Of a stretch of 20,970 nucleotides of DNA, positions 7,276 through 17,200 are shown in pieces. The DNA is from Proteromonas lacertae (lineage: Eukaryota; Sar; Bigyra; Opalinata; Proteromonadidae): contig NGBS01000149.1 of NCBI GenBank assembly GCA_002245135.1, positions 1-20,970 of the forward strand, written 5' to 3'. The first letter of the stretch is position 1. Each line of letters begins with the position of its first letter. Below the pieces are notes generated by a model that saw nothing but the letters and a program-made list of their open reading frames with translations, did not search any database and was not told the origin of the DNA. Both the position numbers and the translations under genes were made by a program.

Positions 7276-10200
7276 TTATAATTTATTGCTTTTGTCTTGA
7301 GTTTTCTTATCTTGCATTTGACTTTCCAACTCTTCAAACATCACTTTTCTCACTTCTTCAGGATACATTCCTTGAAGCTTCAAAATTTCCTCAATCGACA
7401 ATGCCTTAGCATAATACTCATCTTGTATGTACAAATAAATCAAGCCATTATTTTTAATCTCTTCTATCACATATTCTTCTATCTTTTCAAACACTTTTAT
7501 ATCAAATGTCTTACTCTCCATATATTTCTGGTCAAAATCATTTACTATCTGTTCAGGAAGTGTCAATGGATGTTTTCCATCAGTTCTTATGAATTTATCG
7601 TATATATTTTTAATCTCATTTTCTAATTTTTCATGGGATAGATTAGAAGTTTTTAGATTCTGCAATCTGATCAGAAATTTCACCAATTTGTGGGAAGTGT
7701 TCTCTTCTTTCTTGAGGCAAAGTACGAATCCTGCTGCTTTTACTGGTGATTGTAAAATTTCTTCTAATAATAGTGATGAATCTGTATAACGTGAAATATA
7801 TTGAGGAGAATAACATATCTTACGATAAGCCTAACAATATATATTTACATTTATATTTATATTTATACAAAAAAAATAACATAAGACCAAATAGCAACAA
7901 TGGCAATAACAATTGTTAAAAATGTATAATTAGGAAGAATGGAAATTGATGAATATTCAGTTAAATCATAACTATATGCATAAGATCGGGTAATGAATAA
8001 TAAATATAACACAACTGTAACTGATGATATTAATAATTGTTCTTCTGTTGGTGGAAGTGATTGTAAATATATATCGGAGACTGTTAATAGGATATATAAA
8101 CCTTGAAGAACCTAAATATAAATATAAATATATGATAATAGTAGAATTATAGGAAATGAGTAAAATTATAGAAATTTATATATACAATTATAATAAAGAC
8201 TATTCTTGATAATTCCACTTTATTACATATCTCCAAATTCATACTATATCCATTACCATTCATATATTTCTTAATTTCAACACTTTCATCTCTTATATAT
8301 AAACAATAAACAAAACTCATAAATAATGTCAAATATTGAGGAAATATAAATCCATAATACTCAAACGACACTTTCTTTCGACATACAGCGATATGATATA
8401 GGCATTTATTCAATAAATTCAATAAACTAATCAAAGCATAATAAATATACAATAATATATAGTATTTATAATATATACATAAACAAAGCAACTGGAGCTA
8501 CAGATCTAATCATGTTAATTACCGTACAAATGTCTTTATTAGGTTTTGCATATAAGAAAAACACTTCACTTTGGATAATCATTACAACTACCACTATAAA
8601 TGAATAGGAAGATGGATTGGCGTTAATTAAGAATCTAAGATGCCTATACTTGTTGAGCAACAGTCTGGAGCATAGAATGAGGAAATTTATTACAAATACA
8701 ATAATATTGATTATTAAAAATGTATAATCAAATTTATATTCTGAAATCTTTAACAACCATGGCCATTCATAAGGAAATTGAAATGAACAGTTATTTTCAT
8801 TTGAACATGTTTGATTATCCACAACAACCAATGTAATTGATCTATATACAATATAAATAGACAATTATAGGAAATATAGTCGTTTCATACTCAGAAATAT
8901 TTTTTTCAAGGATTTGAATTATTTCGTATTCTGAATATTTGTTGAAGTAAGGATAATTATCTTCAAAGCTGCAAAACATTGTATTGAATGGAACACAAAT
9001 TGTCTTTGTTAAATCACATTTTGGGTTTCTAACAGGACATAAATCTTCACTTAGCACATTTTTACTTCTACCATTTATTATATCATCGGGATAACAGTTA
9101 TATAACTCTGAAGAAGCTAATTAACATAATTTATTGATTTATACATTTATAAAAGTCATCCAAGATACTACTAGTAAATGTATCTTCAAATAAACATATT
9201 TCTTTACTCGCCATTTTTGTAGCTGTAATTTCACTCAATTTCTGTATTAAAATGCCTATTGACATTCCTTTGTATATATAATAGAATATTTTCTTAGATA
9301 TCTCAAATCTTGAGTCTAATAAAACTTCTTCTTTCAACATTGAAATGTATTTTGTATAACGAGGAATAGTGAATTGATAAGCATAGTTTTGATCACCTAA
9401 ATATTGAGGCAAAGTGTATGGTAGATTCTGAATGATATTTGTTTGAATAAAATGCCAACCAATAGGAGAGAAATATTCATGTTCTAGAAAACAAAAATTT
9501 ATAATAAAAGAAAATAAAATTAAAAAAAGAAGTGTGTTTTTATAATATATATACCATTAATTGTATCTTCCTCTAATTGTAATGCAAATATTCCTTTCAC
9601 ATTTAACTTATTATCTCTAATGAATGACAATACATTTAATAAATCTGCATTGGGTGATGTTATAATTAATATTGATGGATTTAATGACTTTAATTCATCA
9701 AATATTGTTTCAAATGTGTAATAGAATGAAACATCATCATAATCCTATAATATATATATATATATATATATATAAATTTAAAAAAATATAATATATATAT
9801 ATTTAATATATATATATACTGCATCATAAATTGTAGCAGTACAAATTTCATTCAAATCTTTACAATCATTATTATTATTACAATTTCTACTATAAACATT
9901 TGAAGTCTAAAAAGTAATAAAATATTTTATAATTATTATTATTATACTTCTTTATTAGAACATTTCTTATTCAATATTTCATATTTATATTCTTTACTCA
10001 ATTCAATTATTTTCCTATTATAATACAAAGATAATGGATCTCTAGCATTTCCTATTACACTGATTCTTTTACTGTCTTTTAATTTTTCATTTATATATTT
10101 CATTACGTTTTCTATTATCCTTTCTGGGTATGTATCTATTGATATTATTGGAGATGGATATGATATGTTAATTGATGTTGATAAGGTGGTTATTAATCCA

Positions 10201-10674
10201 ATATTACATGGATATTTTGAATTTTTGTATTTTGTCTTTAAATGATCAGTTACTGCTTTTAATACTCTGTAGGAACTTGGTAAAAATATAAAATGAGGTT
10301 TTTCTTCAGTTGGAAGTGAACATATTGAATCGACGAAATTTATGGAATTTTCTACTAATGATATGTCACTGCCATTTGACTTTGATAAGTAGAAACGAAT
10401 TGACACGAATGTGGAACTATAAATAACAAATTTTTGAAGTTTTTATACTTTTCTTGTACTTCTTCAGACTCACAAAGTGGTAATCCTTTTAATATTTCAT
10501 TTACATGATCTCTCCAGAATAACAATCCAGCATTATAATAAATATCTAAATTAAAATAATATAAACAATACCATTCGAAATTCCATTATTATTTTCATCA
10601 TGTAACGAAACTATTTTAATCACAGACGCAGAAGTGTATTCTTCAGGCAAATCTATCATTATGAAATCCTTCAT
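7276..10674 (-). CDS. Class C-like seven-helix receptor with C-terminal RGS domain, 11 exons
   Basis: Exons, in transcript order: 10674-10572, 10545-10449, 10416-9948, 9906-9820, 9744-9555, 9483-9145, 9116-8891, 8841-8479, 8426-8186, 8111-7869 and 7830-7276. All junctions are GT-AG and all phases agree, giving 2913 nt (970 residues) with no break. Residues 1 to about 420 resemble a type I periplasmic-binding ligand domain (IKIVSLHDENNNGISN; GLLFWRDHVNE; SPIISIDTYPERII; SVIGNARDPLSL). Residues about 430-515 form a Cys-rich linker. Seven hydrophobic helices follow at roughly 543-565, 582-600, 606-632, 648-670, 698-722, 733-752 and 767-786. The tail (about 800-935) matches an RGS fold (LLEEILQSPV; NEIKNIYDKFI; VFEKIEEYVIEEI). 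The expected role is sensing a small molecule at the plasma membrane and speeding GTP hydrolysis by a G-alpha subunit. No signal peptide is visible at the chosen Met, so the true start may lie further upstream. Confidence 0.85.
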
Positions 10675-10871
10675 CTATATAATATATTGTCTTGCTATTA
10701 TACACTGCAAATAACACATTTCAATATTAATAGTAATATTATTACTTGAATATAAGCCATAAAAAAGAAAAACGATAATAGAAAAACGACTATTTTTCTT
10801 TTTTATATTGGAATTATCAACAAACACAATACTTAATAAATATATTTAAACATACAATTACATTATACTAT
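10675..10871 (-). promoter_or_regulatory. Upstream region of the receptor gene
   Basis: This 197-bp AT-rich gap lies between the receptor start and the end of the next minus-strand gene. It must contain the receptor promoter, or a missing first exon. A repeated AAAAACGA block near 10760-10790 is the only local pattern seen. Confidence 0.35.
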
Positions 10872-11788
10872 TTACATTTCATTATTACTATTTGATTTAG
10901 GTAATACAGTAATTACTAAAGAATTCAGCTTTTGTCTTTTGCCACTACTTCTTGTTGATGAATTAAATGACTTAGAACATATGCTCATTCTTGATATTTT
11001 TTTACTCTCTTTCATTGAATCTTTTTTCCAACTATTTTGCTTGCTATTATTGCTGCTATTATTCCGATTTAAGAATTGATGTGAAGGGAATGGTGATGGC
11101 CTTATATTCACCATATATCTTTTCTTTAATTCACATATTATCTGTTCACTCGAATAATCGTTTATATTTGGATAATAATCTGAATAAAAAGGATGTGCAT
11201 TTCCTTTTATTTTTCTACTGATATAATCAATACAATTTTCTCTTGGCAATTCATTTATATTAGTAATTGGTCGAATTAAAGAATCATAAAATGATTTTCT
11301 TGAATATATTAAACTATAATTATCAAATCCAATTACATTATTTATGATTAGCTTGCTTACAGATGTTATTGTTTCAAAGCATGAAGGATGAAATATAATA
11401 TAAGTTCTAAACTCTTTTATTTTTATTCTCTTTTCAGCTGTTCTTTCTGTTGAAGATAAAAACTCTGCTATTAACAGAGAATTTGATTCTCTTGTACTTA
11501 TTTTATCAAAGAAATTATACACCTGTTCATCACTTAAAGTCAAATTACTACTTATTCCTGATATTGCAAATAGAATATTTAAAATATTACTTAGTGAAAA
11601 TAATCCAAATATTAATATGAATAATAGATAGTCATTTATCTTTATTAAATTATCTAATGGTATATACAAAATAAATTATATATATATATACTACAATAAC
11701 TAAAGTAATCACGAAAAATTGGAAGACTTTCTATATCAATCAAATCATTTATATCTTCATATATAATAGAGGAAAAGAAAAACCATGT
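10872..11788 (-). CDS. Unknown protein with hydrophobic segment; possible RGS-like fold, 5' end unresolved
   Basis: The last exon (11653-10872) joins in frame, through a 38-nt GT-AG intron (11654-11691), to an upstream exon at 11788-11692. That exon encodes an aromatic stretch, then DIESLPIFRDYFSYC. Further upstream I find no Met in frame, so the first exon is unknown or was lost at the repeat boundary near 11.97 kb. The protein has a hydrophobic segment (YLLFILIFGLFSLSNILNIL). It continues with a charged middle region (TAEKRIKIKEFR) and ends in a Ser/Asn/Lys-rich disordered tail. The order FRDYF, a hydrophobic helix, then FYDSLI and ELPRENCIDYI loosely resembles an RGS domain, as in the neighbouring receptor. 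That resemblance is weak and is offered as inference only. Confidence 0.5.
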
Positions 11789-11819
11789 CTAGTTTAAAAA
11801 TAAACAATTTACAGTAAAA

Positions 11820-11925
11820 TCAATGTTTTTAGTTACATTTTATAAACAATTTTACTAATTTTGTAAACAATTTTACTAATTTGTAGTCAATTTAAGCTGA
11901 TTTGTAGTCAATTTTAATCGATTAA
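11820..11925. repeat. Short degenerate tandem repeats
   Basis: AAACAATTTTACTAATTT occurs twice in a row (about 11846-11882), followed by two copies of a TTTGTAGTCAATTT-like unit. This lies just outside the right inverted-repeat end. No gene was seen here. Confidence 0.6.
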
Positions 11926-11967
11926 ACTCTCCAATTTTTAAATCATTCTATATATATCATCCGTAAG

Positions 11968-12105
11968 GTTTTCTGTAGAGATGACTACCCTGCCTGGGGG
12001 GTAGAACAGCTCACTACATCTAGAGGTTCACTACATCTAGAGGTTCACTAAAAAATTCTAAAAACTCTATAATTGATTCATCTCACTATAAATCTGTAGA
12101 GATGA
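11968..12105. repeat. Right end of the inverted repeat, with internal direct repeats
   Basis: The core at 12000-12022 reads GGTAGAACAG then CTCACTACATCTA, and is the inverted partner of 6673-6695. A 17-bp unit (CACTACATCTAGAGG plus two bases) is tandemly repeated about 2.4 times from 12010 to 12050. TCTGTAGAGATGA occurs at 11972-11984 and again at 12093-12105, bracketing the GC-rich part. A short G-run (TGGGGGG) replaces the CCCCGGGG of the left copy. Confidence 0.75.
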
Positions 12106-12301
12106 TTAATATACATATTTTTTTTATATTATTTTATATATTTTGTTAATAATAAAAGATACATCAAAAACATCAAGAAATTCTCAAATGAATCATGATT
12201 CATTAAATAATATAAAAATTTTGATACATAATTGATATTGCATCTAGAGTTCATTCAGCATTTTCCTGACATTTTCATAAAAAAAATAATTTTAAAAAAT
12301 A

Positions 12302-13099
12302 ATGAGTCATCAAGTGATATATTTATCAGACACTGATATTGATAGTGATAGTGATAGTAATAGTACTCAAAGTGATAAAGACTTTGAAAATCGATTAAAA
12401 AACATCAGTAGCATACCTAATTATAAAGTTAGGGATATATGTACCAAATGTGCATTAATGGATCAGTCTAAAGGTATTAAAAGACGTAGAATCAGTATAA
12501 TTTATTACTCTGATATGTATATATAATTTTATTAGGTGCACCAGTAACAGGTCGTCCTTTTAATCCATTTAATCCATATCGATTATATATCAAAATTGAT
12601 AATCCTAATGATGAACCTCCAAAAGCAGAAGAAAAATCACCGATGTATATTTTATATTATTTATATATATATATATTTATTTATTTATAGTTATTCACCA
12701 ACAACACCAACTGATCATGTTAATGATTTAATCAATTTAACAGTAGGTGATGAACATCGTGAATCAATGTATACTTTATATATATTTATTATTTATAGTT
12801 ATTCACCAATACCACCACCATCTTCATCTGATACCTTAACCTACGAAGAAATCAAAAAGCTTCGTAATGAAAGCTTAGTAGGTAAAAGGATCAGAGATGG
12901 TAGAAGAAGAGCCAAGGCAGAAAGAGAAGAGCTCAATTTCAAAGTAGCTAGTGACATGTCACTAGCTAAGGACCTCCAGCGTTATTATGATACAATGTTC
13001 AAAAAGCAAGAGTTAGAAGAAAAGATGATGAAGAAGCACAGATTAAATCCTAAAGTGTTAAAGAGTATCACTAAGAAGGTATTAAAAGATAAAAACTAA
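12302..13099 (+). CDS. Ser/Asp-rich N-terminus, basic helical C-terminus; unknown family, copy B
   Basis: This four-exon gene (12302-12494, 12536-12644, 12691-12768, 12799-13099) has introns of 41, 46 and 30 nt, all GT-AG and phase-consistent, and encodes 226 residues. It aligns with 5794-6447 from end to end: an acidic start (DTDIDSDSDSNS), KGIKRRRIS, then APVTGRPFNPFNPYR, a Pro-rich linker, and the C-terminal TYEEIKKLRNESLVGKRIRDG, LQRYYDTMFKKQELEEKM and ITKKVL. The first intron is at the same site in both copies. Introns 2 and 3 are absent from the left copy. Both follow the bases AT and precede TTATTCACCAA, so the linker looks internally duplicated together with its intron. The family is unrecognised; a nuclear, DNA-associated role is a guess from the charge pattern. 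Confidence 0.8.
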
Positions 13100-13243
13100 T
13101 TAGAAAAAGTAATGTTATTATTAACACTTTTTACTATTGATTGAATTGTTTTTTGTTATTTCTTTTTTTTCTATATAAAATAAATAAAAATAACATAATC
13201 CAATAAAATAAACGAAAATATCAAGTGTTTTTCAACACTATAA

Positions 13244-13263
13244 TTTTCGATAAGATTTTCATT
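13244..13263 (+). promoter_or_regulatory. Motif shared with the inverted paralogue's upstream region
   Basis: TTTTCGATAAGATTTTCATT lies 41 bp upstream of the zinc-ribbon start at 13305. It is identical to the minus-strand reading of 5377-5396. It is a candidate core promoter or transcription-factor site of this gene family. Confidence 0.5.
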
Positions 13264-13304
13264 ATGAATTTTCTTTTCATTATTTTTTTTATAAAAAAAG
13301 AAAA

Positions 13305-13757
13305 ATGAATTCAAGTGAAGAAAAGTATTGTAATCGATGTAAACATATTAAACCTATAAATGACTTTATGAATGAAAGAGGTGAAATATCAATTCTTTGT
13401 AATAGATGTAAAGAATATAAGAGATATTATCAGACAAAATATAGAAGTAAAAAACAGAATGAAATTAGAAGCATATCAGTTGATGCTGATGATAAATTTA
13501 AATGTCGTTCTTGTGCTCGTTTCTTTAAAAATAAGTATAGATCAAAAGAAATTGCATTATGTAAAGTGTGTTTTAAATTCCTATTAAAATACTATAAAAA
13601 TAGAGATAAATATTTAGGTAAACAAGTATATAGAAATGGTAAAATAAGATGTTTTATATGTAGAAAAATGAAATCTAAGTTAAAAATACATAAGATTAAT
13701 ATATGTAAGAAATGTATAAGACATCATGAACATAAACTAGAAAAGAAACAAATATAA
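13305..13757 (+). CDS. Three-module zinc-ribbon protein, inverted paralogue of 4624-5337
   Basis: This 150-residue single-exon protein has modules at Cys9/12/32/35, Cys67/70/86/89 and Cys116/119/134/137. It aligns with the left paralogue: KxIKPINDFMNERG corresponds to YPINDFMNDKG, then KFKCRSC, LCKVCFKF, RCFICRKMK and CIRHHEHKLEKK. It lacks the extra N-terminal module that the left gene gained. The spacer between modules is Lys/Arg-rich, giving a strongly basic protein, which fits nucleic-acid binding. It is the second gene inside the right inverted-repeat end, in the same order as on the left. The function is unknown. Confidence 0.75.
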   Translation: MNSSEEKYCNRCKHIKPINDFMNERGEISILCNRCKEYKRYYQTKYRSKKQNEIRSISVDADDKFKCRSCARFFKNKYRSKEIALCKVCFKFLLKYYKNRDKYLGKQVYRNGKIRCFICRKMKSKLKIHKINICKKCIRHHEHKLEKKQI

Positions 13758-14262
13758 TAATCATAAAAAATTGATAAATATATATATTATATCATTGTTT
13801 TATTCGGGTTATTCTTACAAAATATAAGAGTATTAAGTGCATTTATATATATATATATATATATATATATGAATGAATAAATCATCAAATACATCAATAA
13901 TGAATTCATTGAAAGATGTATCAAGTACAATAAATTCACTTAAAAATGAGATTTATATAGTTTTGATTTTTTAGTTAATCATATATAAAGATATATTTAA
14001 TGATTATATAATATGATGATACTAAATATGTATATAAAGAAAAAAATTATAATCATATATAAAGATATATGATTTTTTAGTTAATCATATATAAAGATTA
14101 TATTTGATGATATTTTAAATGGATTATACTCAACTATGTATGATTAACAAAAATACATAATATAAAGTCAAAACTCGATAGAAGAATAAAGTAGTATTAA
14201 AAATATGGTGATTAATCATTTTTATGTGTTATAATAATCATGTTTTTTAATGTTAATATATT
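13758..14262. repeat. AT-rich gap with dinucleotide run and interspersed direct repeats
   Basis: No gene is visible in these 505 bp. There is a TA run (about 13844-13870). AATCATATATAAAGAT occurs three times, at 13977-13992, 14051-14066 and 14083-14098. Two of these copies sit in a longer repeat starting GATTTTTTAGTT (13965 and 14071). The repeats lie just past the end of the polymerase fossil. Confidence 0.65.
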
Positions 14263-17200
14263 TTATTTTTTGTATCCATATGGCACTGTATTGTAATTAT
14301 CTAAGAATAATCTCTTATCATCATAATATGTTAATCCTGTTTTGTTTTGAAATGTTGTATATACATTATGATGAATTGATTTAATTTGATGAACTTCATA
14401 TTTTTGTGTTTCTTTAATACCATTTACAAAATCATTATATACATCATAAGTAATTTTTCTTGATACTTTTATGTTTATTCCTTTACATCTATTATCTGTT
14501 GTATTTTTTTGATTTTCATCATTTACGCATTCTTTTTCATATATATAACACTTTGATTTTAGTCCTATAAACTTTGTTATAACATATAGGTTTTTATTAT
14601 TCTTATCCTGCCTCTTCAAATTTTAATCGATTCAATGTACCTGGATGAACTGCTCTATGTATATCTAACTTATAATTATCTAAATAGGGATTTTTTAAAT
14701 TACTTCCATCAATCCAATTATTAAATATAGGATCTTCCAAATCTCTAAATATATCTTCAGTTTCGACAGAAAATAATAGACTATCAGTATCAGTCATACA
14801 TAGTGTTAGCTTATCAGAACCATATTTTTTATCTAATACATCATACCAATATTTCTGCATTTTTAGTTTTGATAACTCTAGAATAACCATGCCAATTTGT
14901 ATAGGCTTATTAATTACATATGCTTTTTTATAAAAGTGAGCTATACGTAAGTCTCCTTCAATAATTATAAAGTCTTTAAACCATGGATCACTTGCAGCAT
15001 TAATCATTTGATCTTCATTAGTAATTAAAGAAATGTTACTTCTCTTTTCAACACGTTCCATAAATTTACCGTACAAACTATTCATTAATTTCTTTATATA
15101 GTCTGCAGTAGTATTTTGATTGTTTTCTTTTGCTTTTACTCTTTTTTCTACCATTGTATTAATATATTTACCCATATATAGACCTTCAGTAAATCTCATT
15201 ATTCTATGTACTTTACTAACTTATAGCCATGTTCAACTGCAAACTTCAAATTTTGATAGTGTATTACATACTTTTCTTTAGGATATAAATCAGTTATTAA
15301 TTTTTCAGTACAATGATAAGTCCCTCTTTCTTTATTTATAATTCCTAAAATTTCCGTTCTTTCAGTTTGTAAGTCGGATAACCATTCTTTAGGTATTTTC
15401 TTCCTTTCAGGTAATAATGGGTATTCTTTAAACTTGTCTTGTAGTTCTATAGGTAATTCTATATCTACTTCTAATATATATCCATAATCATTATTTGTAA
15501 GTCTGTCTTCATCCATTTCTTCATAATAAGGTAAATCAAGTATAGATTCTAATGATATAGATTCTGGTTCAATAAACTCAAAATCTTTTAAAGGCATTTT
15601 GCAAGATGCCATAACTGAGGGATATAAGGAATTATAATCTTGATATAGTAAATACTTATTTGGCAGAGATTTATCATAATTCTTCATAAACTTATTATTA
15701 GCTTCTTCTTTACGTTTTCCAATGTATGATAAACCACCATATAAGCCTTTTAAAATAAAATCATAATAACTAGGTTCACAGAACAGTTGCAGTTCCACAT
15801 CTGTTACATGCAAGAATAAATCAAGTGATAAACTTGGTAAAGATATATACCAGCATGGATCAATATTAAATGTATTAAATATATTTTCTCTAAAATCATT
15901 AAAAACTGATTGCAATATATAAACATCAATTTGTAGATAAAACAAATTGTATTCTCTTATGTTTTTGAAATTGAATATTTCATTTACTTCCATAGCAAAT
16001 CTATATTCTTCTGGTTTTATTGATTCACCACTTAATTTTGATGTAAAGTCATTTATTGAAAGATCACTAAATTTTTCATCAAATGATTCAAGGGATGTCA
16101 TATGCTCATATGGGAAATAATTCTTTTGAAGTAGATACTTTTCAATTATTTCATCATTAATTTGTTTTCCATTATAATATTTAAAATTATCATATATACT
16201 TTTGAATTTTATTCTTTTATCATTATTTAATTCAGATGTGATTTTTAGATCATTTGTTAAATTTGCTAATGAACCAGATAAAAATAAATAACTGTCAATG
16301 AATATTAAATTTTTATATTCAATGCACTTATAATTTCATTTGTGTTAGGAATTATATTTATTACAGTTTTACTTTCATTTGCTATCTTTGCTAATTCTCT
16401 GATTATAAAATGTTGATCATTACTTCATTGCATTATGAGCAATTACTGGTATTTTTAAATTTTTTATATCTATATTTAAGTTTTCCTTAGAACAAATTGA
16501 AGCAATATAGTTACCAGTGAAATGATCATGATGTAAAACCTTTATATAATCAATATTATTAAATTCTTTACTACAAAAATCACATTTGTTTTTCTGATTA
16601 TGTATATCTAATGTGACAGGGTTCTTATCATATAGTTTAGGATTAGCTAGTCTGTAGTTATACACCATTAATATTTGATTGTAAAATGTTAATAATATCA
16701 TCTACAAATTCTTTTTCAATATTATGATCATAATTTAATTTACTCTTAATTATTGTGCAACATTCAATATCAGGAATTTTACTATCAACATATATACAAT
16801 AAGAGTATAATTGATGTCTAGACATAATTGATTTTTCTGTTTAGTCAACTCTCTTTTATCAATTTCCACATCTGTATTAGTTTTATCATCAATATTGTCA
16901 TTCTTATATCTTTCATATTTAATTCATTTTCATATGGTTGAAAATATGTTTCTGTATCATAGTATAATGTTACAGGAATCATTTGTAAATGTGTCCAATG
17001 CTTAAATTTAATTGTTGATCTATTTGTATCATGTATACTAGGAAATAATCTTAATACATTTTCTTTATCTTGACAATCATGATTAACGTGAGTGATATAC
17101 ATATTTAAATCATAGGTATAGAATAAACAGTATGGACATACATAAATTGAATTTCTTGATTTTTCATTTATCATTCTTCTAAATAAATCATCTAAAGACT

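Noticed and set aside
7297-7789. Open plus-strand frames opposite the RGS exon
   Set aside because: They are shadows of the minus-strand exon: Phe/Leu/Ile-rich low-information peptides with no family pattern.
9749-9815. AT dinucleotide run as a separate repeat feature
   Set aside because: It lies within a confirmed 75-nt intron of the receptor gene and is ordinary AT-rich intron sequence.
7276-10674. Ciliate-like code with reassigned stops to explain the interrupted frames
   Set aside because: Every interruption in the receptor gene coincides with a GT-AG intron of matching phase, and intact genes end normally at TAA, so the standard code suffices.
10991-11221. Plus-strand frame inside the RGS-like gene
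   Set aside because: It is an antisense shadow rich in Phe/Tyr/Leu with no independent support.
13844-13870. TA run as a replication origin
   Set aside because: It is a simple microsatellite; nothing else nearby supports an origin.
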